Positions 1 to 8,159 of a stretch of 42,125 bases of DNA are shown here, piece by piece. Below the pieces are notes generated by a model. The model saw only the letters and a list, made by a program, of their open reading frames with translations. It was not told the origin of the DNA and made no database searches. Positions within the stretch are counted from its first letter, which is position 1. Each line of letters begins with the position of its first letter. The position numbers and the translations under genes were made by a program. Location of the stretch: NCBI GenBank assembly GCA_964411275.1, contig CAYPKG010000018.1, positions 1 to 42,125 on the forward strand, written 5' to 3'. The stretch comes from CAYPKG01 sp964411275. Lineage in GTDB: Bacteria; Bacillota; Clostridia; Christensenellales; CAG-138.

Positions 1-2
1 TA

Positions 3-677
3 TTCTATCAGATTTTGGGTGTTTTGGGTCTGCACTTTTATGATAGCACTCCAGTCGGCTCTCCTTTTGTTTTTTACGGAAAAAATGCCACTATCATATT
101 GCCAAGTATTTCGTGGGAAGACTTTGATACGCTAGCCTTTGTATTATTTTATGAATTATGCCATATTAAACATTACGACATATGGATCAAATCCTTTGGA
201 AGAGTCGTGCAGGCGATATATTGGTGGAATCCATTGATATACCTTGTCCAGTGGCAACTTAATGAGGCGATTGAACTTGCTTGCGATCATCGTATCGCAT
301 ATAATCTCACCGATCGTCAAAAATTGACATATGGGAACACTATATTATATTTTGCCGGCAAAGCATATAAAACGATATACGGTGCAGTGCCATTTGGCCA
401 TCCCAGGACATTGCAAAGACGAATAAAATCGATTGCTAAACCGCTTAAAAATCGATCTTTTATCACATATTTAATTGCAACTACTATGATTTTTGGTAGC
501 TTTTTTACAATAAGAGAATATAAGAATACTGATTATTCTGATAGCAAACTTTTAAGCAGCAACATTGTAGTAGTTCAAAGAATTGATGGGCTATATGACA
601 TATATGAAGATAACAACCTGGTTATAGAAGGAATTGATTTGGAAACCACAAATCATATCAGAAGGGAATTGTCATGA
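3..677 (+). CDS. M56-family (BlaR1/MecR1-type) membrane peptidase homologue, 5' end missing, zinc motif altered
   Basis: The reading frame is open to the left edge, so this is the 3' part of a longer gene. M56 proteins such as BlaR1 and MecR1 are membrane zinc peptidases that sense a signal outside the cell and inactivate a cytoplasmic repressor. The family pattern is visible: the helix that should carry HExxH, then IKHYD, a hydrophobic stretch with WWNPLIYL, then ELACDH, and a later transmembrane segment (FITYLIATTMIFGSFFT) before a short tail. The first zinc histidine is replaced by tyrosine (codon TAT at 150-152, giving YELCH), so peptidase activity is doubtful. The DNA is clearly AT-richer than the rest of the window. 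The stop codon overlaps the start of a frameshifted downstream ORF (ATGA). A BlaI-type repressor would be expected to the left, outside the window. Confidence 0.75.
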   Translation, partial: FYQILGVLGLHFYDSTPVGSPFVFYGKNATIILPSISWEDFDTLAFVLFYELCHIKHYDIWIKSFGRVVQAIYWWNPLIYLVQWQLNEAIELACDHRIAYNLTDRQKLTYGNTILYFAGKAYKTIYGAVPFGHPRTLQRRIKSIAKPLKNRSFITYLIATTMIFGSFFTIREYKNTDYSDSKLLSSNIVVVQRIDGLYDIYEDNNLVIEGIDLETTNHIRRELS

Positions 678-760
678 AGATCAAAAAAGTTGCCCCGATT
701 ATTTAATTGTGACATCCATGCTCTTTGCAATGACTCCAGCTTACGCTGTAAAGCGTAACA
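674..760 (+). pseudogene. Frameshifted remnant of a small exported protein
   Basis: An ATG at 674 overlaps the stop of the M56 gene as ATGA and has a GGGAA ribosome binding site just upstream, which suggests translational coupling. The frame gives MKIKKVAPII and stops at 704-706. One additional T in the TTT run near 702 would continue it as LIVTSMLFAMTPAYA, a textbook signal peptide with an AYA cleavage site, then VKRNTKEG. The mature part then runs straight into the terminator hairpin at 772-799, so the gene is both frameshifted and truncated. The frameshift is inferred; it could also be a sequencing error, but the lack of a mature domain argues for decay. Confidence 0.45.
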
Positions 761-771
761 CAAAAGAAGGT

Positions 772-799
772 AAGCCCCGGATCATGCGACCCGGGGCTT
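772..799. terminator. Bidirectional intrinsic terminator
   Basis: A 9-bp perfect stem (AAGCCCCGG at 772-780 with CCGGGGCTT at 791-799) has a 10-base loop and T-rich sequence after it on the + strand (TTTATT). It lies between the converging M56 locus and the NSS transporter, 31 bases beyond the transporter stop. Confidence 0.75.
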
Positions 800-829
800 T
801 TATTAATGATGTTAAATCGGTTCGGTTTT

Positions 830-2284
830 CTAACCGAAGAAGTCCATGAGCTGGGAAACGAGAACCACGACCATGACGATGGGTACTATGAACTTGAAGC
901 AGATTTCCCAGAACTTGAAGCCCTTCATCTTGACGCCGGGCGTCTCCTCGACCTCGCCCTTGACCGTCTTGGTGCCAATGATCCAGCCGATGATGATACT
1001 CATGATCATGGCGCCCAGGGGCATCATGATACCCTCGGACAGGCAGTCATAGAAGTCAAGCCAGCTGCCAAACGCCATGGGCGGATTTTGAATGCCCAGC
1101 ATCGCCGCAGGGGTGCCGACCACGCCGCCACCGCCAAGGCCGTCCAGGGCCACAGGAAGGCCGACCACGAATATAATTGCGCCGATGATCCAGGTCACTT
1201 TCTTGCGCTCAGGATCCTTGCTCTGGTCAACGCGCTTGTCGATGATATATGCGGTACAAACCTCCAAGAGAGAGATGGAGGACGTGATAGCCGCGATGAG
1301 AACCAGCAGATAGAACAGGAAGCCGAACAGGTTCCCGATGAAGCCGCCCATACCGGTCTGGAATACCTCATGCATGACCATGAACAGCAGGCCCGGACCG
1401 CTCTTGAATTCGATGCCCGGGACACCCTGGGACATGAACGCGCCAACCGCCGGCAGAACCGCCAGGCCCGCCATGATCGCGATCGTGGTATCGGCGATGG
1501 GGATGATGACGGCGTTGCTTTCCACATTCTCCTTTTTCGACAGGTAGGAGCCGTATGTAATCATACAGCCCATACCAAGGGAGAGCGAGAAGAACATCTG
1601 GCCGGCTGCCATTCTTAGAACATCGAAGAAGCCCATTATGCCATTTTCCGTAAATACCGCAAAATTGGGCTTGAACATGAACTCCAGGCCAACGGACGCG
1701 CCCGGAAGCGTAACAGAGCGGATGATAACGATCAACAGCATCACCGCGAGAGCCGGCATGCCGATCTTGGAGAATTTCTCGATGCCGCCGGAAACACCGC
1801 CCATGACGATAACGATGTTGATCAACATGTACACGGCATAGAACAGCAGCATATTGCCCGTATCCACCACATGCGTGCCGAAATACTCCGCGCCAGCCAT
1901 GCCGCGGAAGCCCACACCGCCAAACATTTCCACCAGGAAGCCCATCATGTACTTCAATACCATGCCGCCCAAAACGCTGTAGAACGCCAGGATGAAGAAG
2001 CCGGACGCAACGCCCATATAGCCCACCCAGGTATACTTCTTTGCGATGAGCTTATAGGTACCCACGGCCCCATGGCCATACTTACGACCCAGGGCAAGCT
2101 CGCCGATCATGACCGAGAACCCGGTCACGCAGACCAGAAGCAAGTAAACCAGCAGGAATGCAAAACCGCCGTACATGCCCATCTTGTACGGGAACCCCCA
2201 GATGTTCCCTAAGCCGACCGCGGAGCCGACCGCGGCCATGAGGAAACCAAAATTACTACCCCATTCTCCTCGTTTTTGTTCCAT
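830..2284 (-). CDS. Sodium-dependent NSS-family transporter (amino-acid type)
   Basis: A 484-residue polytopic membrane protein of the neurotransmitter:sodium symporter family (SNF), which couples Na+ entry to uptake of amino acids or related amines. The N-terminus carries the family hallmark around the first unwound helix, AVGSAVGLGNIWGFPY, followed by repeated hydrophobic segments to the end. In LeuT-type members the equivalent motif is RFPY-like with an arginine at the outer gate; here the residue is glycine, as I recall for a subgroup of clostridial NSS proteins. The start at 2284 has a GGGAGGT ribosome binding site about eight bases upstream. The substrate cannot be read from sequence; tyrosine or tryptophan are only guesses. 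It stands alone, converging on the M56 locus and diverging from the next gene. Confidence 0.9.
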   Translation of the reverse strand: MEQKRGEWGSNFGFLMAAVGSAVGLGNIWGFPYKMGMYGGFAFLLVYLLLVCVTGFSVMIGELALGRKYGHGAVGTYKLIAKKYTWVGYMGVASGFFILAFYSVLGGMVLKYMMGFLVEMFGGVGFRGMAGAEYFGTHVVDTGNMLLFYAVYMLINIVIVMGGVSGGIEKFSKIGMPALAVMLLIVIIRSVTLPGASVGLEFMFKPNFAVFTENGIMGFFDVLRMAAGQMFFSLSLGMGCMITYGSYLSKKENVESNAVIIPIADTTIAIMAGLAVLPAVGAFMSQGVPGIEFKSGPGLLFMVMHEVFQTGMGGFIGNLFGFLFYLLVLIAAITSSISLLEVCTAYIIDKRVDQSKDPERKKVTWIIGAIIFVVGLPVALDGLGGGGVVGTPAAMLGIQNPPMAFGSWLDFYDCLSEGIMMPLGAMIMSIIIGWIIGTKTVKGEVEETPGVKMKGFKFWEICFKFIVPIVMVVVLVSQLMDFFG

Positions 2285-2838
2285 ACCTTAGGACCTCCCT
2301 TTTTTTTATATGGAACCAACGCAAAGCAAAAAAGCGTAAAGGAAATACAAGTAACAAACCATCGGATTGCTTGCGCCGCCGCCGCAACACAAGCCGCTTT
2401 GCGTGGTTACCGGCAATTAACATTCTTTTGTACAGTTGCTGCTCTGATTATCTCTTTGGGGCTTTTGCTTCCGGCCCTCCCCGACCTTCCGCGTATCAAT
2501 TGACGATATGCGCCCCCTTAACGGCGTCCTCCTGAGCCCGCATGTGCGGGAACTCAACGACAGTTACATCATATCTGGATTTTACAAATGCGTCAAGGCT
2601 GTTACGCGACGGTGAAGCCGGGCGTCAAAATCCCATTTTTCGCCTGATTATCTAGGTAAATCTGGCCTTCTGCACCTTATTTCAGGTGTGTTAGGTTCTC
2701 GTTAAGATCGGGGCCTTTTCTGCTAAGAAACCGTAAAGTTTCGCCTGCCAGCCTGCCAAAACACCTCAAAAAGCCCGCATTGACATCCGCTGTGCCAGGA
2801 ATTACACTGATAGAAACATACAAGGGGGCATGACGTCC
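2285..2838. other. Intergenic region, 554 bases, no gene recognised
   Basis: This stretch separates two divergent genes and must hold both promoters. The only short ORFs are of low-complexity, unlikely composition. A hairpin at 2534-2555 (CCCGCA with TGCGGG inside GAG/CTC) has no T-tract. No riboswitch or T-box hallmark could be recognised by eye. Confidence 0.5.
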
Positions 2839-3483
2839 ATGCAGTGGATCAACCGTAAAAACATACCATTTGGCTATATGGCCGTGCATTTTCCCGAAGA
2901 AGCGCCCCGCGCCCGGGAAGCGTGGGACGCCCTGGTGGAACAGGAGCTTTTGGCCATCCGGGAAAAGAACGCCGGTTATGACCGCAAGGCGTTTCAAAGC
3001 GGAAACGCCTATTCCCGGTATTTTAAGAAATTCAAGAAAACATATATGGTCATGCTGCAGCTTGAAAGCGTGCTGTTCAAGGGCCGGGGGATCCCGCCCG
3101 CCGGGCCGCTGGTGGAATGCATGTTTTTAAGCGAACTCAAGACGATGGTGCTCTCCGGCGTGCACGACCTTGGGAGGATTGACGGGCCCCTGGTTGTGGA
3201 TTTAGCCCAGGGAGGCGAGCTGTACCCCGGCATGCATGACAAGGAGCTGCATTTGGCCAAGGACGAGCTCTGTCTGCGGGATGAAACCGGTATCATTTCC
3301 GGCATCCTGTCCGGGCCGGACGCCCAAACCTGCGTGGGCACGGATACCCGGGAGGCGGTGTATTTTGCCTTTGGCGTGGAGGGGGTTGACGGCGGGGTAT
3401 TGCTAGAGCAGCTGCGGCTCATCCGGGCGTATCTCAAAACCGCCTGCCCCTTTGCGGTGGCGGAGGAACCGGTGATTATTTAG
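2839..3483 (+). CDS. B3/B4 (tRNA-binding-type) domain protein
   Basis: A 214-residue cytoplasmic protein matching the stand-alone B3/B4 domain family, named after the domain of phenylalanyl-tRNA synthetase beta subunit. Recognisable family stretches are the KFKKTYMVMLQLESV segment, GRGIPPAGPLVECMFLSEL, the HDLGRIDGPLVVDLA stretch and the late DETGIISGIL region followed by GPDAQTC. The role of stand-alone members is not well defined; binding or editing of aminoacylated tRNA is a family-based guess. The first in-frame ATG (2830) lies one base after AAGGGGG, too close to serve as its start, so the ATG at 2839 with about ten bases of spacing is preferred. It is monocistronic and ends before a strong terminator. 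Confidence 0.85.
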   Translation: MQWINRKNIPFGYMAVHFPEEAPRAREAWDALVEQELLAIREKNAGYDRKAFQSGNAYSRYFKKFKKTYMVMLQLESVLFKGRGIPPAGPLVECMFLSELKTMVLSGVHDLGRIDGPLVVDLAQGGELYPGMHDKELHLAKDELCLRDETGIISGILSGPDAQTCVGTDTREAVYFAFGVEGVDGGVLLEQLRLIRAYLKTACPFAVAEEPVII

Positions 3484-3500
3484 AGAATTCAGTGGAATAT

Positions 3501-3530
3501 AAAAACGGCGGGGTTTTCCCCGCCGTTTTT
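3501..3530. terminator. Bidirectional intrinsic terminator
   Basis: A perfect 13-bp stem (3501-3513 with 3518-3530) and a TTTT loop has A5 on the left and T5 on the right, so it can end transcription from both the B3/B4 gene and the converging potD operon. Confidence 0.9.
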
Positions 3531-3552
3531 TGTTTTATCCGGAAAAATGTAA

Positions 3553-4596
3553 TTACGCGCCCTTGATGTGGTTCCAGGCCGCGTTAAACACCTCCGCGAA
3601 ATCCCCCAGGTCATGGAATACCTCGCAGCGGTCCAGAACCTCCTGGGGCGGATTATACGTCTCGTCGCTGATCCACTCCTCATCCAGCAGCGCCATAGCG
3701 CCTTTGTTGGGGGAGGAATATCCGATGTACTCGGTGTTGACCTTGGCCACCTCGGGGTCGCAGAGGAAGTTGATAAACTTCTCGGCGGCTTCCGTGTTCT
3801 TAGAGGTTTTGGGGACGATCACGTTATCGAACCAGACATTGCTGCCCTCCTTGGGCACGGCAAACGCCAGGTCAGGGTTCTCTTCCATGCACCACATGGC
3901 GTCGCCGGAATACACCACGGACAGCGCGCCCTCGCCCGCGATCATCCGGGACTTGATGGGATCGTCCAGGTATGCCTTCACCAGCGGCTTTTGCGCGATC
4001 AGCGCTTCCTGGGCGGCTTGCACGTCGTCGGCGTTCCGGGTATTGATGGAATAGCCAAGGCGTATCAGCGTGATGCCGATGGTGTCGCGGATGCTGTCAT
4101 ACATGAAAATTTGCCCGGCGTACTTCTCGTCCCAGAGAATGTCCCAGCTGTCCACAACATCGTCCACCAAAGTGGTGTTGTAAAGAATGCCTACCGTCCC
4201 CCACATATATGGTATGGAATACTTGTTGCCGGGGTCAAAGGACAGGTCCATGAACCGCTCGTCAATGTACCCCAGGTTGGGAATATTCTCCTTGTTCAGC
4301 TCGTAAAGCATGTCCTGGGCCACCAGCTTTTCGATGATATAATCCGAGGGGAAGCAAATATCGAATATACAGTCGCTGGCGGAGAGCTTCACAAGCATCT
4401 CCTCGTTGCTGGCCATCGTCAGGTATTTGACCTGAATGCCTGTTTCCTCCTGAAACTGGGTGATCAGCTCTTCGTCGATATAATCGCCCCAGTTCAACAC
4501 GTTCAAAACCACCTTGTCCTGACTGCCGCTGGCGCCGCAGCCGCCCAGCACAATCAGGAACAGAGCCACCACCAAACTTAATGCGATTTTTTTCAT
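3553..4596 (-). CDS. potD: Spermidine/putrescine ABC transporter, substrate-binding lipoprotein
   Basis: A 347-residue exported binding protein that captures polyamines outside the cell and delivers them to PotBC. The N-terminus is a lipoprotein signal (MKKIALSLVVALFLIVLGGC, lipid-modified Cys about residue 20). The mature part has the PotD/PotF pattern: NVLNWGDYIDEELITQFQ, the FDICFPSDY segment and the SYVWG-like IPYMWGTVGILYN segment. An upstream in-frame ATG at 4632 was rejected because the ATG at 4596 directly precedes the signal peptide and follows AGGAAGAGGA. It is the last gene of the potABCD operon, 43 bases after potC. The choice between spermidine and putrescine cannot be made by eye. 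Confidence 0.93.
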   Translation of the reverse strand: MKKIALSLVVALFLIVLGGCGASGSQDKVVLNVLNWGDYIDEELITQFQEETGIQVKYLTMASNEEMLVKLSASDCIFDICFPSDYIIEKLVAQDMLYELNKENIPNLGYIDERFMDLSFDPGNKYSIPYMWGTVGILYNTTLVDDVVDSWDILWDEKYAGQIFMYDSIRDTIGITLIRLGYSINTRNADDVQAAQEALIAQKPLVKAYLDDPIKSRMIAGEGALSVVYSGDAMWCMEENPDLAFAVPKEGSNVWFDNVIVPKTSKNTEAAEKFINFLCDPEVAKVNTEYIGYSSPNKGAMALLDEEWISDETYNPPQEVLDRCEVFHDLGDFAEVFNAAWNHIKGA

Positions 4597-4639
4597 TGCT
4601 TCCTCTTCCTTTACTTCTGATATTTTATGCAAAAGGGGC

Positions 4640-5461
4640 TTACGCGGTTTTGCGCGCCACCTTTCTGCGCTGAATATCCGCTTCCTTTTCCTCGCGGATG
4701 GACTTCAGGTTCACGATCAACAGCAGCGTCACCACCGCCACAAACATCAGCGTGGACAGGGCGTTGATCTTGGGGTTGATGCCTCTTCTGGCGATGCCGT
4801 AAATATAGATGGACAGGTTCTGGACATTGGTGGTGGTAAAATAGCTCACCACAAAATCGTCCAGGGACAGTGTAAACGCCAGTATCAATCCGGATACCAC
4901 CCCAGGCATGATGTCCGGCAGCACCACTTTCATAAGCGCCTGCATGGGCGTGCAACCAAGGTCCAGCGCCGCCTCATACAGCTGGTTGGAGCTTTGCCGA
5001 AGCTTCGGCATCACCGAGAGTATCACGTACGGGATATTGAACGTAATATGCGCGATCAACAGCCGGGTATAGCCGTTTTCAAAGCGCAGGAACGCGAATA
5101 TCATCATGAGGGAAATACCCGTCACCAGGTCCGGGTTCACCACCGGCAGCTGGCTGATGTTTTCAATCACCGCCCTGGGTGCCTTTTTCATGGAATGCAT
5201 GCCGATTGCGGCAAACGTTCCGATGATGGTGGCGATCAAGGCGGAAAGCAATGCCACCACCAATGTCACCGCCAGCGCCTCCATCACGGCAGTGTCGTGA
5301 AACAGCGCCTCAAACCACTTGAAGGAAAAGCCAGTCCAGTGGCCCATTGTCTTGGACTCGTTGAAGGAATACGCCATCAGCACGAATATGGGCGCGTATA
5401 AAAACACCAGCATCAGCCCCAGATAGGTGCCCTTAAAAAAGCCTTTCAGCCGTTTTACCAT
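4640..5461 (-). CDS. potC: Spermidine/putrescine ABC transporter permease PotC
   Basis: A 273-residue inner-membrane permease with about six transmembrane helices, one half of the polyamine channel. The cytoplasmic EAA loop that docks on the ATPase is clear (EAALDLGCTPMQAL then VVLPDIMPG), as is the typical second-helix region VTGISLMMIFAF. The start overlaps the end of potB by seven bases, which suggests coupled translation and fixed stoichiometry. Upstream and downstream genes complete a standard PotABCD importer. The C-terminus is a charged cytoplasmic tail. Confidence 0.93.
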   Translation of the reverse strand: MVKRLKGFFKGTYLGLMLVFLYAPIFVLMAYSFNESKTMGHWTGFSFKWFEALFHDTAVMEALAVTLVVALLSALIATIIGTFAAIGMHSMKKAPRAVIENISQLPVVNPDLVTGISLMMIFAFLRFENGYTRLLIAHITFNIPYVILSVMPKLRQSSNQLYEAALDLGCTPMQALMKVVLPDIMPGVVSGLILAFTLSLDDFVVSYFTTTNVQNLSIYIYGIARRGINPKINALSTLMFVAVVTLLLIVNLKSIREEKEADIQRRKVARKTA

Positions 5462-6279
5462 ACCTTAGCGCCCCCTTCCTCTTGCCCGGCTGCGTTCTCC
5501 GCCCGGCGCATGATGGCCATGCTGATGAGCACCAGCACCAGAAGAATAAACGACAGCGCGGAGCCGTTGCCCCATTCCTGCATCAGCAGGAACTGGTTTT
5601 CAATGAGGTCGCCATACATCATAAACATGCCGCCGCCCAGCAGCCGGGAAATAGCGAACGTTGTAATCGCAGGGATAAACACCATGGTGATCCCTGAAAT
5701 CACCCCAGGCACCGACAGCGGGAACACCACCTTGAAAAAAGTCTGCACGCCGTTGGCGCCCAAATCCCCGGCGGCTTCCGCATGCGCGGGGTCCATTTTC
5801 ATCAGCACCGTGTGAATGGGCAAAATCATAAAGGGCAGGAAATTATACACCATGCCCAGCAGCACCGCGCTTTCCGTATAGAGTATGTTCTGCGCGGGCA
5901 GGCCCAGAAACCCCAATATCACATTGATAAGGCCGTTGCTGTCCAGCAGCACTTGCCAGGCGTAGGTTCGCAGCAGGAAGTTCATCCACATGGGTACGAT
6001 AAAAAATACCGACAGGATGGCGGCGGTGGATTTTTTCATCCGGGACAGCATGTACGCAGTGGGATACCCTAATAAAAGGCAGATGACGGTGGCGCGAAAC
6101 GCCATCCACACGGACCTTAAGAGCACCTCCATATACAGCGGGTCAAAGGCGCTTTTGAGGTTCGCAAGGGAAAAGCTGCCGTCTGAGGTGAACGCGTAAT
6201 ACACGATCAGCAGCATGGGCGACAATATGAATATGAGCATCCATACCACGTATGGCGTCGCGAATACCGTGCGTTTCAT
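5455..6279 (-). CDS. potB: Spermidine/putrescine ABC transporter permease PotB
   Basis: A 274-residue membrane permease and partner of PotC. It has a first helix VVWMLIFILSPMLLIVYYAF, the PotB-type segment SVFFIVPMWMNFLLRTYAW, and an EAA loop (EAAGDLGANGVQTFFKVVFPL). Its ATG overlaps the stop of potA as ATGA (6276-6279), so translation is probably coupled. Its end overlaps potC. Order and overlaps match the usual potABCD operon. Confidence 0.93.
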   Translation of the reverse strand: MKRTVFATPYVVWMLIFILSPMLLIVYYAFTSDGSFSLANLKSAFDPLYMEVLLRSVWMAFRATVICLLLGYPTAYMLSRMKKSTAAILSVFFIVPMWMNFLLRTYAWQVLLDSNGLINVILGFLGLPAQNILYTESAVLLGMVYNFLPFMILPIHTVLMKMDPAHAEAAGDLGANGVQTFFKVVFPLSVPGVISGITMVFIPAITTFAISRLLGGGMFMMYGDLIENQFLLMQEWGNGSALSFILLVLVLISMAIMRRAENAAGQEEGGAKVW

Positions 6280-7348
6280 TTCATCGCCCTTTCCGTTTTT
6301 TTCATAATATGGATGGCGTCAGGGAGTATCTCGATGAAGACCGTTTCCCCAACCTCCACAAAATCCGTGGTGTGTACCGTCCAGAGAAAGTCCCCAGCCC
6401 GCACTGTAATTTCATAATGCACGCCCATAAACAGCACCGACTTGACCACGCCTGTCACACCGTTCCCGCTGTCGTTATGGGGCAGTATATCCACGTCCTC
6501 AGGCCGCACGACCACCTCAACCNNNNNNNNNNNNNNGTATTTTCACCAAAGCCCTTGTCCACGCATTCGTAGTCCCGGCCGTTGAAGCTCACGAGATAGT
6601 CCCGGATCATGGTGCCGGGCAGTATATTGCTTTCGCCGATAAAGTCCGCGACAAAGGCGTTTTTCGGCTCGTTATAGATGTCCTGGGGGGTGCCGATCTG
6701 CTGGATCACGCCCTCTTTTAACACGACGATTGTGTCGCTCATCGTCAGGGCCTCTTCCTGGTCGTGTGTCACGTATATGAACGTGATCCCCAGCTTTTGC
6801 TGGAGCTTTTTCAGCTCCACCTGCATGTTTTTGCGAAGTTTTAAGTCCAGCGCGCCCAAAGGCTCGTCCAGAAGCAGCACCTCCGGCTCGTTGACCAGCG
6901 CACGGGCGATTGCCACCCGCTGCTGCTGGCCGCCTGATAACTGCTCGATGAAGCGCTTGCCATAGCCCTTGAGGCCAACCATTCCCAACATCTCGTTGAC
7001 GCTCGCTTCGATTTCCGCCTTGGGCCGCTTTTTGAGCTTTAGCCCGAACGCCACGTTGTCGAATACATTGAGGTGGGGAAACAGCGCGTATTTCTGGAAC
7101 ACGGTGTTGACCTTGCGCTTGTACGGGGGGATTTGCGCCATGTCCGCGCCGTCGAACATCACCTTGCCGGAGGAGGGCATTACAAACCCCGCGATGATGC
7201 GCAGCATGGTGGTTTTGCCGCAGCCCGACGGGCCCAGCAGCGTCAAAAACTCCCCGTCCTTGATGTATAAATTCACATGCTGCAGCGCGGCGTCTCCCTC
7301 GTAATCCTTGGAGACATCCACCAATTCAATCAAATGCTTGTCGCCCAT
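6276..7348 (-). CDS. potA: Spermidine/putrescine ABC transporter ATPase PotA (interrupted by an assembly gap)
   Basis: This is the ATPase that powers PotBC. The N-terminal two thirds show Walker A GPSGCGKTT, the Q-loop region, signature LSGGQQQRVAIARAL, Walker B VLLLDEPLGALD and the H-loop VTHDQEEAL. After the gap, the C-terminal TOBE-type domain (VVVRPEDVDILP to the end) is in a different phase. A run of 14 N at 6523-6536 interrupts the gene, and 14 is not compatible with one frame across it, so the true gap is probably 15 or 12 bases (or another length of the same phase). The intact protein should be about 358 residues, normal for PotA. The start at 7348 follows GAGGGGG; the longer frame upstream to 7390 lacks support and overlaps the regulator. 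Confidence 0.92.
6523..6536. other. Assembly gap (14 N) inside potA
   Basis: Fourteen unresolved bases lie between the PotA linker and its TOBE domain. The flanking reading frames are out of phase by one base, so the N count is not exact. Confidence 0.95.
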
Positions 7349-7362
7349 TGCGCACACCCCCT

Positions 7363-7902
7363 CTAGAAGCTGGGCGGTGTGGAAACCCACAGCACCTTGG
7401 CCTCTTTCTTGCCCTTGTTTTCAATATAATGCAGGCTGGACGGATGGAAATAAAAGCTGTCGCCCTTCTTCACCCGAAAACGCCTCTCGCCCAGATACAG
7501 CGTTACCGCCCCAGCTATCACATAGCCAAACTCCTCCCCCTCGTGGGGATCGTCCTCATAGCTGCTGCCGCCGGGCGCTAATGTAACCAATATTGGCTCC
7601 AGCGCGTTTTTCTGCGCGTTTGTCACCAGCCAGCACACGTCGTTTTTCAGCTCCGGGTCGGATTTGACAAACATGTCCTCGGACCCGTACACCACTTTTT
7701 CCTCAGGCCGCTCGTTGAAAAAGCTCGCGATGTCGCTGCCCAGCGCCTCGAGGATGTCCATCAGCGTAGCGATGGACGGGGAGGTGTAGTCCCGCTCCAG
7801 CTGGGAGATGAAGCCCTTGGAAAGCTCCGTCCGGGCCGCCAGCTCCTCCTGGGTCAGGCCCAGCTTCAGCCGCATCCGTTTTATTTTCTGTCCGATTTGC
7901 AT
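7363..7902 (-). CDS. XRE-family regulator with C-terminal cupin domain
   Basis: A 179-residue DNA-binding regulator. Residues about 5-60 form an XRE helix-turn-helix (LKLGLTQEELAARTELSKGF then ISQLERDYTSPSI). Residues about 105-175 form a small cupin barrel with the pattern HEGEEFGYVIAGAVTLYLGE and GDSFYFHPSSLHYIEN. Regulators of this architecture (PuuR-like) often sit in front of polyamine or amino-acid transport operons and bind a small ligand in the cupin. It is first in the operon and its stop lies 14 bases before potA, so it probably controls its own operon in response to polyamine. The start at 7902 follows AGGAAGG. A palindrome at 7933-7949 is a likely operator. Confidence 0.9.
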   Translation of the reverse strand: MQIGQKIKRMRLKLGLTQEELAARTELSKGFISQLERDYTSPSIATLMDILEALGSDIASFFNERPEEKVVYGSEDMFVKSDPELKNDVCWLVTNAQKNALEPILVTLAPGGSSYEDDPHEGEEFGYVIAGAVTLYLGERRFRVKKGDSFYFHPSSLHYIENKGKKEAKVLWVSTPPSF

Positions 7903-7932
7903 AACGGCCTTCCTTTCAGTCCCTCACTGTAT

Positions 7933-7949
7933 GTAAACTTACGGTTTAC
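7933..7949. promoter_or_regulatory. Candidate operator palindrome upstream of the XRE-cupin/pot operon
   Basis: The perfect inverted repeat GTAAAC-TTACG-GTTTAC lies 31 bases before the regulator start and just downstream of the predicted promoter. That is the expected place for repression by the first gene's product. Assignment to the XRE protein is inference. Confidence 0.45.
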
Positions 7950-7971
7950 TCTTTCTAAACAAATCTTATTC

Positions 7972-8000
7972 ATTTAATCATAAAACAGGGATATTGTCAA
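7972..8000 (-). promoter_or_regulatory. Candidate sigma-A promoter of the XRE-pot operon
   Basis: On the minus strand a perfect TTGACA (8000-7995) is followed after 17 bases by TTAAAT (7977-7972), which matches four of six -10 positions. Transcription would start roughly 60 bases before the regulator gene and run through the 7933-7949 palindrome. Confidence 0.5.
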
Positions 8001-8072
8001 CGATAATTTTCCACAGAAATTATGTTTTCCTGCGCAGGCCCAAAACCCCTGTATTCACGGTGTTTTCGCCGC

Positions 8073-8109
8073 AAAAAAACAGCGGCTTCCGCTAATTCGC
8101 GGCAGCCGC
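8073..8109 (-). terminator. Intrinsic terminator of the gal operon
   Basis: On the minus strand GCGGCT (8109-8104) and a short inner CCGC/GCGG helix pair across a six-base loop with AGCCGC (8087-8082). The hairpin is followed by TG and T7. It lies about 50 bases after the galE stop. Confidence 0.75.
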
Positions 8110-8159
8110 AAGAATGCTTTGATAAACCTTTTGTTTAGGGATACAAAACCACCCAAAAA

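Noticed and set aside
806..1618. Long plus-strand frame opposite the NSS transporter
   Set aside because: Highly charged, His/Asp/Arg-rich composition typical of an antisense shadow of a hydrophobic protein; no start signal.
2276..2503. 75-codon plus-strand frame in the intergenic region
   Set aside because: No ribosome binding site, start overlaps the NSS start region, and composition is not protein-like.
3568..4581. Long plus-strand frame opposite potD
   Set aside because: Shadow of a well-identified gene in GC-rich DNA; no family features.
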